DNA of 64,000 nucleotides from Caulobacter sp. Root655. Its GTDB lineage: Bacteria; Pseudomonadota; Alphaproteobacteria; Caulobacterales; Caulobacteraceae. The notes beneath the pieces are model-generated. The model was not told where the DNA came from. It did no database searches and saw only the letters and a program-made list of their open reading frames with translations. This document shows positions 37,902 through 47,273 of the stretch, piece after piece. Location of the stretch: contig NZ_LMHC01000001.1 of NCBI RefSeq assembly GCF_001427665.1, forward strand, positions 684,780-748,779. Reading direction: 5' to 3'. The translations under genes were made by a program, and so were the position numbers. Positions within the stretch are counted from its first letter, which is position 1; every line of letters begins with the position of its first letter.

Positions 37902-37927
37902 GGGGACAGGCACATGTGCCCGTCCCC
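37902..37927. repeat. GGGGACAGG-type palindrome
   Basis: GGGGACAGGCACATGTGCCC, then GTCCCC: 26 bases, one mismatch pair, between the carboxylase stop and the crotonase start. It may terminate or stabilise mRNA at this operon joint. Confidence 0.7.
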
Positions 37928-37935
37928 GTCCCGGC

Positions 37936-40900
37936 TCACCAGCTATCCACCCGCACCGCCCAGGGCCGCGCCGTCCCCGCCGCCGCGTCCAGTCCGCCGA
38001 CGATCCACCGCCGGGTGTCGGCCGGGTCGATCACCGCGTCGATCTCCAGGGCGCTGGCCATGCTGGTCGCCTTGCCCGCCGCATAGAGCCGCCCCACCAG
38101 CTGGTCGTACAGCGCCTTCTGCTTCATGGGATTGGTCTCGGCTTCCAGCTCCTTGCGGTAGCCCAGCCGCACGGCCCCTTCCAGGCCCATGCCGCCGAAC
38201 TCGCCGGTCGGCCAGGCGGCGATGAACAAGGGGCTGTGGAAACTGCCGCCGGCCATCGCCTGAGCGCCTAGGCCATAGCCCTTGCGGGTCACCACGGTCA
38301 GCAGCGGCGTGCGCAACTTGGCCCCGGCGATGAACTGCCGGCTGACCCGGCGCACCGCCCCGGCGTCCTCGCTCTCGGGACCGACCATGAAGCCGGGGGT
38401 GTCGCATAGGGAGAGCACCGGCAGGCCGAAGGCGTCGCACAGCTGCAGGAACCGCGCGGCCTTCTCGGCCCCGTCGCCGTCGATCGCCCCGCCCAGCCAG
38501 CGCGGGTCGTTGGCGATCAAGCCCATCGGCCGCCCCTCGACGCGCACCAGGCCGGTGACCATGCCGGGCGCGAAGCCGCCGCGCAGCTCCAGGAATGTCC
38601 CGCTGTCGACCAGGCCCGCGACCAGGGCGCGGACGTCGTAGACCCGCAGCCGATTCTCCGGCACCGCCCGCCGCAGCAGCCGCTGGTCGGAGCAGGCCCA
38701 GTCCTTCACCGATCCCTGGAAATAGGACAGCGCCTGCTTGGCCAGCCGGGTGGCGTGGGCCTCGTCGTCGGCCAGCAGGTCGATGACGCCGTTGGCCCAC
38801 TGGTGGGCCGCCGGGCCGATCTGTTCGGGCTTGAACACCCCCAGCCCGCCGCCCTCGATCATCGCCGGGCCGCCCATGCCGAGGTTGGAGTCCCGGGTGG
38901 CGACGATGATCTCCGACAGGCCGGCGATGGCGGCGTTGCCGGCGAAGCAGCGGCCGGCGACGATGGCGATCTTGGGGACCAGGCCCGACAGGGCGGCCAG
39001 GCTGCGGAAGGTCGGCACGTCCAGCCCGGCCACCGCCGTGGTGTCGGTGTCGCCCGGCCGGCCGCCGCCGCCCTCGGCGAACCACACCACCGGCAGGCGC
39101 TGGTCGGCGACGATGGCCAGCAGGCGGTCGCTCTTGCGGTGGTTCATCGCCCCCTGGGTGCCGGCCAGCACGGTGAAGTCGTAGGCCAGGGCCGCGACCC
39201 GGGCCTTGTCGGCCGGAAACAGCGCGCCGTTGACACTACCGATCCCGGTGATCAGGCCGTCGGCCGGCGTGGCGGCGATCAGGTCCTCGGTCGAGCGCCG
39301 GCGCTTCTGGGCGGCGATGGCCAGGGCCCCGTATTCCAGGAAACTGCCGGGGTCGACCAGGTCGTCGATGTTCTCGCGCGCCGTGCGGTGGCCGGTCTTG
39401 CGGCGCTTGGCGACCGCTTCTGGCCGGGCTTCGTCGAGGGTGAAGCGGTGGCGGGCGACGACCTCGGCGTGGTCTTGGCGGATAGCGTCGGGATCGAGGG
39501 CCTCGGTCGCCAGGACCGCGCCGGCCTCGACCTCGGCGGGCTCCAGATAGAGCAGGGGCTGACCGGCCTGGACCGCGTCGCCGGTCGCCACGGCGATGCG
39601 CACGACCCGGCCGCCGGTTTCGGCGTGGACCAGGTGCTCCATCTTCATGGCCTCCAGAACCGCCACCGCCTGGCCGGGCCGGACGAGGTCGCCGACCGCC
39701 ACCTCGATCACCCCGACCAGGGCCTGGAGCGGGGCGACGACCGCGCCGTCCTCGGCGGCGAAGATGGGCTCGGCGGCGAAGACGGGCTCGGCGGTGGTCT
39801 TCGCCGGGGCCAGGGCCGCGGCGGCCGCGAGCAGCCGTCCGGCCTCGCGGTCGATGAACTCGGTGGTCGCCGTGCCGTCCACGGTCGCCGGCTCGGCCAG
39901 CAGGGCGCGCAGCAGCGGGATCGTGGTGTCGACGCCGTCGATGCGGAATTCGGCCAGCGCCCGCGCCGTGCGGACCGCCGCCTCGGCGGCGGTTCGGCCG
40001 CGGCCAATGAGTTTGGCCAGCAGGCTGTCATAGGCCCCGGTGACCGCCAGCCCCGCCGCGCCGCAGCCGTCGACCCGCACGCCCGGACCGCCCGGCGGTT
40101 CATAGGCGGTGATCGTCCCCGTCGAGGGCCGGGGCGCGCCGTCGGCGGCCAGGGTCTCCAGATTGACCCGCCCCTGGATCGCATAGCCCTGGGCGCGCGG
40201 GGTGGTCATCAGCCCGACGTCGGCCAGGCTGGCCCCGCCGGCCAGTTCGAACTGGGCGCGGACCAGGTCGACGCCGGTCACCTCCTCGGTGACCGTGTGT
40301 TCGACCTGCAGGCGGGCGTTGACCTCGATGAAGGCGTGGTCGCCGTCCGGCCCGACCAGGAACTCCACCGTCGCCAGGGTGCGGTAGCCGGCGGTCAGGC
40401 GCGTGGCGGCGTCGAACAGGGCGGCGCGGACGGCGTCCGGCAGGTTGGGGGCGGGGGCGATCTCGACCAGCTTCTGGCGGCGGCGTTGCAGGGAGCAGTC
40501 GCGGTCGCCCACCGCCACGACGTGGGCCCCGTCGCCGGCGATCTGCACCTCGATGTGGCGGGCGTGCTCCATCAGCCGCTCGGCATAGAGCGTCCCGTCG
40601 CCGAACGCCGCCTGGGCTTCGCGGGCGCAGGTCGCGAAGGCGGCCTCGACCGCGTCGGCCGAGCGGACCGGCCGCATGCCGCGCCCGCCGCCGCCGGCCG
40701 CCGCCTTCAGCATCATCGGCCCGTGGCGCGCGAAGAAGCCCAGGGCGCCGGCCAGGTCCAGGGCGCCGGTCCCCTCTAGCAGCGGGACCTCGCGCGCCTC
40801 GGCCAAGGCCCGGGCGGCGGCCTTGTCGCCGAAGGTCTCCAGGTGTTCGGGCGAGGGGCCGACGAAGGTGATCCCAGCCGCCGCGCAGGCCCGGGCCAGG

Positions 40901-41169
40901 GCGGCGTTCTCCGCCAGGAAGCCGTAGCCGGGATGCAGGGCGTCGCAGCCGAAACCTTGCGCGGCGGCCACCACGGCGGCGAGGTCGAGATAGGCCTTGG
41001 GGCCCGCGCCGGGCAGGGCGACCGCCGCGTCGGCGGCCTGGACGTGCGGCGCGCCGGCCTCGTCGGTCGCATGGACCGCCACGCTGGCGATCCCCAGCTC
41101 GGCCGCCGCCCGGGCGATGCGGATGGCGATCTCGCCGCGGTTGGCGATCAGGACGCGCGTGATGGGCAT
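37936..41169 (-). CDS. Single-chain biotin-dependent acyl-CoA carboxylase
   Basis: A 1077-residue enzyme containing all carboxylase functions in one chain. Residues about 1-450 are biotin carboxylase (ITRVLIANRGEIAIRIARAA, AAAGGGGRGMRPV as the Gly-rich ATP loop, NARLQVEHTVTEEVTG); about 480-550 the biotin carrier with VLEAMKMEHLVHAE (biotinyl-Lys near 508); about 560-1077 a carboxyltransferase (GMGGPAMIEGGGLGVF, DTPGFMVGPESEDAGAVRR). This is the layout of the long-chain acyl-CoA carboxylase (LCC) group, which form homohexamers. The ATG at 41169 has a GGGAG site, preferred over 41190. Substrate chain length not known. Confidence 0.93.
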   Translation of the reverse strand: MPITRVLIANRGEIAIRIARAAAELGIASVAVHATDEAGAPHVQAADAAVALPGAGPKAYLDLAAVVAAAQGFGCDALHPGYGFLAENAALARACAAAGITFVGPSPEHLETFGDKAAARALAEAREVPLLEGTGALDLAGALGFFARHGPMMLKAAAGGGGRGMRPVRSADAVEAAFATCAREAQAAFGDGTLYAERLMEHARHIEVQIAGDGAHVVAVGDRDCSLQRRRQKLVEIAPAPNLPDAVRAALFDAATRLTAGYRTLATVEFLVGPDGDHAFIEVNARLQVEHTVTEEVTGVDLVRAQFELAGGASLADVGLMTTPRAQGYAIQGRVNLETLAADGAPRPSTGTITAYEPPGGPGVRVDGCGAAGLAVTGAYDSLLAKLIGRGRTAAEAAVRTARALAEFRIDGVDTTIPLLRALLAEPATVDGTATTEFIDREAGRLLAAAAALAPAKTTAEPVFAAEPIFAAEDGAVVAPLQALVGVIEVAVGDLVRPGQAVAVLEAMKMEHLVHAETGGRVVRIAVATGDAVQAGQPLLYLEPAEVEAGAVLATEALDPDAIRQDHAEVVARHRFTLDEARPEAVAKRRKTGHRTARENIDDLVDPGSFLEYGALAIAAQKRRRSTEDLIAATPADGLITGIGSVNGALFPADKARVAALAYDFTVLAGTQGAMNHRKSDRLLAIVADQRLPVVWFAEGGGGRPGDTDTTAVAGLDVPTFRSLAALSGLVPKIAIVAGRCFAGNAAIAGLSEIIVATRDSNLGMGGPAMIEGGGLGVFKPEQIGPAAHQWANGVIDLLADDEAHATRLAKQALSYFQGSVKDWACSDQRLLRRAVPENRLRVYDVRALVAGLVDSGTFLELRGGFAPGMVTGLVRVEGRPMGLIANDPRWLGGAIDGDGAEKAARFLQLCDAFGLPVLSLCDTPGFMVGPESEDAGAVRRVSRQFIAGAKLRTPLLTVVTRKGYGLGAQAMAGGSFHSPLFIAAWPTGEFGGMGLEGAVRLGYRKELEAETNPMKQKALYDQLVGRLYAAGKATSMASALEIDAVIDPADTRRWIVGGLDAAAGTARPWAVRVDSW

Positions 41170-41247
41170 GGGCACTCCCGGCGGCTTCATACGGCCGTTT
41201 GACGCACCATGACGGGCTCCGCTTGACTCTCCAAGCCCGGAAGATCA

Positions 41248-41262
41248 GAACAAAAGTGGAAC
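41248..41262 (+). promoter_or_regulatory. LexA (SOS) box of the imuA operon
   Basis: GAACAAAAGTGGAAC: GAAC-N7-GAAC, the reverse complement of GTTC-N7-GTTC, the alphaproteobacterial LexA site. It is 17 bases before the imuA ATG; a TTGACT that could be the -35 box lies at 41223-41228. LexA would therefore block this SOS mutagenesis operon until DNA damage. Confidence 0.85.
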
Positions 41263-41278
41263 ATTGGAGTGTGAAGAC

Positions 41279-42058
41279 ATGGCCGGGGCGACCACCGCCC
41301 TTCCGGCTTTGAGAGCCCAGATCGCCGCCATGCAGGCGGGGACTCGGACTCCATCCGGCGTCCTGCCGTTCGGCGACCCGCGCATCGACGGCTGCTTCCC
41401 GGCCGGCGGCCTGCAACGCGGCGGCTGGCACGAGGTGGGCGGCGCGGGGCTGGAGGACGAGACCAGCGCGGCCCCGGCGGCTTTCTCCGCCTTGCTGCTG
41501 CGGCCGCTGGCCTTGAGCGGCGCGGTGGTCTGGGTGATGCGGCGCGACGACCTGCACGTCCCGGGCTTGGCGGGCCTGGGCTTTGCGGCCGGACGGCTGA
41601 TCCTGGTCAAGGCCCGCGACGAGGCTGAGGTGCTGGCGGTGCTGGAAGACGCCCTGGCCACGGTGGGCGTGGTCGCGGCGGTGGGCGAGGCGCAGACCCT
41701 TGACCTCAAGGCCGGTCGCCGCCTGCAACTGGCTTGCGAGCGGCGCGGGGCGACGGGGATTTTGCTGCGCCGGCGGCCCTATGGCGGTCCGGTGGGCAAG
41801 GCGCGGGAGGTTTCGGGTTCGGCCGCCCATACCCGCTGGCGTATCGCCGCCGCGCCCAGCCAGCCGCCGCCGGGCGAGCCGGGCTTGGGCCCGCCGCGCT
41901 GGCGGGCGGAACTCGAACGCTGCCGGGGCGGACGCTCCGGCGCCTGGATCCTGGAGCAATCGGAGGCCGAGCATGGCCCGCATCCTTTCCGTCTGGTGTC
42001 GCAATTGGCCGATCACGACGTGGTTGAGGAGGAGTTCGAGCTCCGACAGGTCGGGTGA
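41279..42058 (+). CDS. imuA: ImuA, SOS mutagenesis accessory protein
   Basis: A 259-residue ImuA, a RecA-fold relative that partners ImuB and DnaE2 in damage-induced translesion synthesis. Recognisable features: LPFGDPRIDGCFPAGGLQRGGWHEV, VVWVMRRDDLHVPGLAGLGFAAGRLILVKARDEAEVLAVLEDAL and ATGILLRRRPYG. It has no Walker A, as usual for ImuA. The ATG at 41279 has GGAG upstream; a LexA box precedes it. Its last 86 bases overlap the start of imuB in another frame. Confidence 0.9.
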   Translation: MAGATTALPALRAQIAAMQAGTRTPSGVLPFGDPRIDGCFPAGGLQRGGWHEVGGAGLEDETSAAPAAFSALLLRPLALSGAVVWVMRRDDLHVPGLAGLGFAAGRLILVKARDEAEVLAVLEDALATVGVVAAVGEAQTLDLKAGRRLQLACERRGATGILLRRRPYGGPVGKAREVSGSAAHTRWRIAAAPSQPPPGEPGLGPPRWRAELERCRGGRSGAWILEQSEAEHGPHPFRLVSQLADHDVVEEEFELRQVG

Positions 42059-43658
42059 CGCCAGGTCCTCCCCCTCTGGGGGAGGCGATCGCGTAGCGAT
42101 CGGTGGGGGGAGTCTTGGGAAGGTTGATCCTGCCACTCGCCAGAAGCCTAATCCCCCCCCCTCCGTCGGCTTCGCCGACACCTCCCCCACAGGGGGAGGA
42201 CCTGTTCCGATCGCCCTGATCGCTTCCGAGGCCGGAACCCGCCGCCTGGCCGCCGTCGACGACGCGGCCGCCGCCTTCGGCCTGCACGTCGGCCAGAAGG
42301 CCGCCGACGCCGCGGCCCTGTGCCCGGACCTGCTGACCGCCGACCACGACCCCGACGGCGACCGCGCCGCCCTGGAGGTGCTCGGCGACTGGTGCGTGCG
42401 GTTCTCGCCGGCCGTGGCCCTCGACGGGCTGGACGGCCTGTTCCTCGACATCGAAGGCGTCGCCCACCTATGGGGCGGCGAGGGCGCGATGCTCGACGAC
42501 CTGCTGGCCCGGCTGGCCCGGTGGGGCGCGCCGGCCCGGGGAGCGATCGCCGACACCCCCGGCGCGGCCTGGGCCCTGGCCCGCTTCGCGCCCGACCGCA
42601 CGATCGCGCCCCCCGGCGGCCAAGCGCCGCTGCTGGCGGCCTTGCCGGTGGCGGCCCTGCGGCTGGACGACGCCGCCCAGGCTCAGCTGCCGCGCCTGGG
42701 CCTGTTCCATGTCGGCCAGCTGCTGGCCCTGCCGCGCGGCCAGCTGACCCGACGGTTCGGGGCCGGGACGGTGCTGCGCATCGACCAGGCCCTGGGGGCC
42801 TCGCGGGAAGCCCTGGCCTTCCGCCGGCCGGTCACCCCGTGGTTCGACCGCCTGGCCTTCGCCGAGCCGATCAGCGTGCTGGACGACCTGGGCCGGGCGG
42901 CCGGCGACATCACGACCCTGCTGTGCGCCCGACTGGAGGCCGAGGGGCAGGGGGCGCGGCGGTTCGAGCTGGTGTTCCATCGCCTGGACGGCCGCGACTA
43001 TCCGGTGCGGATCGGCCTGTCGCGCCCCGGCCGCGACGCCGCCCGCATCACCCGCCTGCTGAAGCCCAAGCTGGAGACCGTCGACCCCGGCTTCGGGATC
43101 GAGGTCGTCACCCTGTGGGCCGACGACGTCGAGCCGCTGTCGGTGGCCCAAAGAAGCCTGGGAGAGCGTAGCCTGGAGACCGGCGGCGGGGTCAGCCTGG
43201 AGGAGGGGCTGGCGCCGCTGGTCGACCGGCTGGTCAACCGCCTGGGCGAGGACCGGGTCTGGCGGGCCGACCCTTATGAGAGCCACGTGCCCGAACGCTC
43301 GGTGGTCCGCCGGCCGCCCCTGGCTCCGGCGGTCGAGGCGAGCTGGGACCCCGAACGGCCCCGCCCGACCCGGCTGTTCCGTCGTCCCGAACCGATCACC
43401 GTGCTGGCCCAGCTGCCCGACGAGCCGCCGGCCCACTTCACCTGGCGCGGCCAGCGCCACCGGGTGCGCCGGGCCGAGGGGCCCGAGCGCATCGGCCAGG
43501 AGTGGTGGCGCAAGGCCTTCGACGGCGTCGGGCCGGGCAAGATCCGCGACTATTACCGGGTGGAGGACGAGGCGGGGGGACGGTTCTGGATCTATCGGCA
43601 AGGGCTGTATGGCGGGGATGACGCCCCGAAATGGTGGTTGCATGGCCTGTTTGGCTAA
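41973..43658 (+). CDS. imuB: ImuB, Y-family-like mutasome scaffold with inserted palindrome
   Basis: A 561-residue ImuB, a catalytically inactive Y-family relative (no acidic active site triad) that bridges DnaE2 and the beta clamp. N-terminus MARILSVWCRNWPITTWLRR, then, after the insertion, PIALIASEAGTRRLAAVDDAAAAFGL, LPRLGLFHVGQLLALPRGQLTRRFG, and the long C-terminus. A family A palindromic repeat is inserted in frame at about codons 32-76, reading as a Pro/Gly-rich stretch ([28 protein letters not shown]) unlike ImuB elsewhere. This would lengthen the linker between the first strand and the rest of the fold. Confidence 0.9.
   Translation: MARILSVWCRNWPITTWLRRSSSSDRSGDARSSPSGGGDRVAIGGGSLGKVDPATRQKPNPPPSVGFADTSPTGGGPVPIALIASEAGTRRLAAVDDAAAAFGLHVGQKAADAAALCPDLLTADHDPDGDRAALEVLGDWCVRFSPAVALDGLDGLFLDIEGVAHLWGGEGAMLDDLLARLARWGAPARGAIADTPGAAWALARFAPDRTIAPPGGQAPLLAALPVAALRLDDAAQAQLPRLGLFHVGQLLALPRGQLTRRFGAGTVLRIDQALGASREALAFRRPVTPWFDRLAFAEPISVLDDLGRAAGDITTLLCARLEAEGQGARRFELVFHRLDGRDYPVRIGLSRPGRDAARITRLLKPKLETVDPGFGIEVVTLWADDVEPLSVAQRSLGERSLETGGGVSLEEGLAPLVDRLVNRLGEDRVWRADPYESHVPERSVVRRPPLAPAVEASWDPERPRPTRLFRRPEPITVLAQLPDEPPAHFTWRGQRHRVRRAEGPERIGQEWWRKAFDGVGPGKIRDYYRVEDEAGGRFWIYRQGLYGGDDAPKWWLHGLFG
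42066..42200. repeat. Family A palindrome inside imuB
   Basis: TCCTCCCCCTCTGGGGGAGG, GATCGC/GCGATC, spacer, GTCGGC/GCCGAC, CCTCCCCCACAGGGGGAGGA: a complete family A element, 135 bases (exactly 45 codons), with no stop in the imuB frame. Confidence 0.9.
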
Positions 43659-43660
43659 GA

Positions 43661-43774
43661 TCCTCCCCCTGTGGGAGAGGCGATCGCGCAGCGATCGGTG
43701 GGGGGAGTTCGCGGACAGGGCTGATGTCTCCCCCCTCCGTCGGCTTCGCCGACACCTCCCCCACAGGGGGAGGA
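43661..43774. repeat. Family A palindrome between imuB and dnaE2
   Basis: Starts two bases after the imuB stop and ends in AGGGGGAGGA, seven bases before the dnaE2 ATG at 43782. Its terminal GGAGG is the only ribosome-binding site dnaE2 can use. Confidence 0.85.
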
Positions 43775-43781
43775 CTTCCCG

Positions 43782-46700
43782 ATGATGACCCACGCCTACG
43801 CCGAACTGCAAACCACCACCAACTTCTCCTTCCTGCGCGGCGCGTCCCAGGCCTGGGAACTGATGGAGACCGCGCAGGGCCTGGGCCTGGCCGCCGTCGG
43901 GGTGGCCGACCGCAACACCCTGGCCGGGGTGGTGCGGGCCTGGACGGCGGCCAAAAAGCTGAAGGTCCGGGCCCTGACCGGCTGCCGGCTGGACTTCGCC
44001 GACGGCACGCCCAGCCTGCTGTGCTACCCGTCCGACCGCGAGGCCTTCGCGCGCCTGACCCGCCTGCTGACCGTCGGCCAGCGGCGGGCCAAGAAGGGCG
44101 AGTGCCACCTGTTCTGGAAGGACTTCCTGGAGCACGCCGACGGCCAGCTGGCCCTGGTCGCGCCGCCGGCGCGGCTGGACGCGGCCTTCGAGGCCGACCT
44201 GGCCCGGATGGCCGGCGAACTGCGCGGCCGGATCTGGCTGGCCGCCAGCCGACCCTACGCCGCCCAGGACCTCAAGCGGCTGGCGCGGCTGGCCGAGCTG
44301 GCCCAGGGGGCCGGCGCGCCGATGGTCGCCACCAACGACGTGCTCTATCACGGCCCCGAGCGGCGGCCGCTGCAGGACGTGCTGACCTGCATCCGCGAGG
44401 GCTGCACGATCGCCGAGGCCGGCTTCAGGCTGGAGGCCAACGCCGAGCGCCACCTGAAGACCCCGGCCGAGATGGCCCGGCTGTTCGAGCGCTGGCCTGA
44501 CGCCGTCGAGCGCACGGTCGAGATCGTCGAGCGCATCGGTTTCGACCTCGGCGACCTGAAGGAGGAATATCCCGACGAGCCCGTGCCGCCCGGCAAGACG
44601 GCCATGCAACACCTGACCGACCTGACCTGGGAAGGCGCGGTCCGGCGCTATCCGGCCGGCACGCCCGCCAAGGTCGCTGATCAATTGCGCGAGGAGCTGC
44701 GGCTGATCGCCAAGATGGACTACCCCAACTACTTCATCACCGTGCACGACATCGTCCGCGAGGCCCGGGAGATGGGCATCCTGTGCCAGGGGCGGGGTTC
44801 GGCGGCCAATTCCTCGGTCTGTTTCTGCCTGGGGGTGACGGCGATCGACCCCACCGAGCACCGGCTGCTGTTCACCCGCTTCATTTCCGAGAACCGCGGC
44901 GAGCCGCCGGACATCGACGTCGACTTCGAGCACGAGCGGCGCGAGGAGGTGATGCAATATGTCTACAAGCGCTATGGCCGCGAGTACGCCGCCATCTGCG
45001 GCACGGTGATCCATTACCGGCCGCGCAGCGCCATCCGCGACGTCGGCAAGGCCCTGGGCCTGACCGAAGACGTCACCGCCATCCTGGCCAACACCGTCTG
45101 GGGCAGCTGGGGCGACGGCCCGTCCGACGAGCACATTCGGCAGACCGGACTGGACCCGGCCAATCCGCAGATCGCCCGGGCCGTGGCCCTGGCGACCGAG
45201 CTGCTGCAGTTCCCGCGCCACCTGTCGCAGCACGTCGGCGGCTTCGTGCTGACCAAGCGGCGGCTGGACGAGACCGTGCCGATCGGCAACGCGGCGATGA
45301 AGGACCGCACCTTCATCGAGTGGGACAAGGACGACATCGACAGTCTGGGCCTGATGAAGGTCGACGTGCTGGCCCTGGGCATGCTGACGGCGATCCAGCG
45401 CGGGTTCGGCATGCTGCGCGCCGACCACGGTGTGCCGATCATCGACCTGGCCGACGTGCCCACCGAGGTGAAGGGCGTCTACGACATGTTGTCGAAGGCC
45501 GACAGCGTGGGCGTGTTCCAGGTCGAGAGCCGGGCCCAGATGTCGATGCTGCCGAGGCTGCGGCCCAACAGGTTCTACGACCTGGTCATCGAGGTGGCGA
45601 TCGTCCGGCCCGGCCCGATCCAGGGCGACATGGTCCATCCCTACCTGCGGCGGCGCAACAAGCAGGAGCCGGTGGAGTGGCCCGCGCCGTCGCCGGAGCA
45701 TGGCCCGCCCGACGAGCTGTTCGGCATCCTGGGCAACACCTACGGCGTGCCGCTGTTCCAGGAACAGGCCATGAGCCTGGCCATCGAGGCCGCCAAGTTC
45801 ACGCCCGACGAAGCCGATGGCCTGCGCAAGGCCATGGCCACCTTCAAGCACGACGGCGACCCGGGCCAGTACCGCGACAAGTTCGTCGAGGGCATGGTGG
45901 CGCGCGGCTATGATCGCGACTTCGCCACCCGCTGCTTCAAGCAGATCGAGGGCTTCGGCTCCTACGGCTTTCCGGAAAGCCACGCGGCCAGCTTCGCCAA
46001 GCTGGTCTATGTCTCGGCCTGGATGAAGTGGGCCTGGCCGGACGTGTTCTGCGCGGCCCTGATCAACTCCCAGCCGATGGGCTTCTATCAGCCGGCCCAG
46101 CTGGTGCGCGACGCGCGCGAGCACGGGGTCGAGGTGCGGGCTCCGGACGTGCTGAGGAGCGATTGGGATTGTACGCTGGAGGGCGGGGGGTTCCCCTCCC
46201 CCTGGAGGGGGGAGGGGGAAGTTGTCCGCTCCGACAAGCTCTTCAACCCCGACACCCGCCCGCACTGGAAGGCCGTTCGCCTGGGCCTGTGTCAGATCAA
46301 GGGGCTGAAGAAGGAGGCCGACGGCGAGGTCATCATGGCCGCCCGCGCCGCCGGGGCCCGCGCGCCGGCCGACTTCGCCCGGGCCGGGGTCTCGCAGCGG
46401 GCCCTGGAGCTGCTGGCCGAGGCCGACGCCTTCGCCTCCGCCGGCCTGTCGCGCCGCGACGGCCTGTGGGCGGTCAAGGGGCTGAAGGGCGAGGTCAAGA
46501 TCGACGCCCAGGCCCCGCTGCTGGCCGGCCTGCCGTTGTTCGAGGACGCCGTGGTCCTGCCGGCCATGGGCCTGCCCCAGCAGGTGGCCGAGGACTACCG
46601 CACCACCAGCCTGTCGCTGAAGGCCCACCCCTGCGGCTTCTTCCGGCCAATGCTGAGCGAGCTGGGCGCGGTCCCGGCCGAGCGGCTGGCGGGGATCAGG

Positions 46701-47042
46701 AATGGCCGCCGGGTGTCGGTCGGCGGGCTGGTGCTGATCCGCCAGCGGCCGGGCACCGCCAAGGGCGTGGTGTTCCTGACCCTGGAGGACGAGACCGGCG
46801 TGGCCAACGCGGTGGTCTGGAAGGACTGTTTCGACGCCCACCGCCGCACGGTGATGAGCGCCTCGTTCCTGGTCGTCCACGGCAAGGTCCAGGCCGCCGA
46901 CGGGGTGATCCACGTGGTCGCCGAGGGCTTCACCGACCTGTCGGCGCAGCTGGCGCGAATGAAGGAAGCTCCCGACGCGCCGGCCCCGACGTTGCGCCAC
47001 AAGGTGTCGGGACGGCTGCAGCGGAGCCGGGACTTCCACTGA
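43782..47042 (+). CDS. dnaE2: Error-prone DNA polymerase DnaE2 (ImuC)
   Basis: A 1086-residue DnaE2, the catalytic polymerase of the ImuA-ImuB-DnaE2 mutasome. N-terminal PHP domain ([39 protein letters not shown]), polymerase core with [40 protein letters not shown] (Asp pair of the active site), [30 protein letters not shown] and SGAFQ-like [14 protein letters not shown], then a C-terminal OB-fold [19 protein letters not shown] 30-base palindrome is inserted in frame near codons 804-813. ATG 43782 or 43785, with ribosome site supplied by the upstream repeat. Confidence 0.96.
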   Translation: MMTHAYAELQTTTNFSFLRGASQAWELMETAQGLGLAAVGVADRNTLAGVVRAWTAAKKLKVRALTGCRLDFADGTPSLLCYPSDREAFARLTRLLTVGQRRAKKGECHLFWKDFLEHADGQLALVAPPARLDAAFEADLARMAGELRGRIWLAASRPYAAQDLKRLARLAELAQGAGAPMVATNDVLYHGPERRPLQDVLTCIREGCTIAEAGFRLEANAERHLKTPAEMARLFERWPDAVERTVEIVERIGFDLGDLKEEYPDEPVPPGKTAMQHLTDLTWEGAVRRYPAGTPAKVADQLREELRLIAKMDYPNYFITVHDIVREAREMGILCQGRGSAANSSVCFCLGVTAIDPTEHRLLFTRFISENRGEPPDIDVDFEHERREEVMQYVYKRYGREYAAICGTVIHYRPRSAIRDVGKALGLTEDVTAILANTVWGSWGDGPSDEHIRQTGLDPANPQIARAVALATELLQFPRHLSQHVGGFVLTKRRLDETVPIGNAAMKDRTFIEWDKDDIDSLGLMKVDVLALGMLTAIQRGFGMLRADHGVPIIDLADVPTEVKGVYDMLSKADSVGVFQVESRAQMSMLPRLRPNRFYDLVIEVAIVRPGPIQGDMVHPYLRRRNKQEPVEWPAPSPEHGPPDELFGILGNTYGVPLFQEQAMSLAIEAAKFTPDEADGLRKAMATFKHDGDPGQYRDKFVEGMVARGYDRDFATRCFKQIEGFGSYGFPESHAASFAKLVYVSAWMKWAWPDVFCAALINSQPMGFYQPAQLVRDAREHGVEVRAPDVLRSDWDCTLEGGGFPSPWRGEGEVVRSDKLFNPDTRPHWKAVRLGLCQIKGLKKEADGEVIMAARAAGARAPADFARAGVSQRALELLAEADAFASAGLSRRDGLWAVKGLKGEVKIDAQAPLLAGLPLFEDAVVLPAMGLPQQVAEDYRTTSLSLKAHPCGFFRPMLSELGAVPAERLAGIRNGRRVSVGGLVLIRQRPGTAKGVVFLTLEDETGVANAVVWKDCFDAHRRTVMSASFLVVHGKVQAADGVIHVVAEGFTDLSAQLARMKEAPDAPAPTLRHKVSGRLQRSRDFH
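46191..46220. repeat. Small palindrome inserted in dnaE2
   Basis: TTCCCCTCCCCC with partner GGGGGGAGGGGGAA around TGGA: 30 bases, ten codons ([10 protein letters not shown]), in frame in the DnaE2 coding sequence, lying between CTLEG and [15 protein letters not shown] that are conserved in relatives. Confidence 0.75.
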
Positions 47043-47113
47043 CCTCCGCCGTCATCTCCCGACTTGTTCGGGGGACCCAAGCCGAGCCGGCTATCGCCTA
47101 TAGCCTATTATCG

Positions 47114-47218
47114 CTGTCATCCCGGACGAGCGCGTAGCGCGAAGATCCGGGACCGACGCCAGAGCGCAGGCGCTTGTGGCGGTCCCGGGTCTGCGCTTCG
47201 CTACGCCCGGGATGACAA
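47114..47218. repeat. Palindromic repeat, family C
   Basis: CTGTCATCCCGGACGAGCGC to GCCCGGGATGACA, between convergent dnaE2 and the small membrane gene. The rest of this 230-base gap shows no gene. Confidence 0.85.
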
Positions 47219-47273
47219 GATTAGATGCGACTGCCCCGAACAAGGCGTTGGCGCCCTTGGCGAAAATCGCCCC

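Noticed and set aside
42468..47039. Very long antisense open frame (1523 codons, minus strand)
   Set aside because: It is the mirror of imuB and dnaE2; high third-position GC leaves stop codons scarce on the opposite strand. The translation has no domain and is rich in Gln/His/Gly runs.
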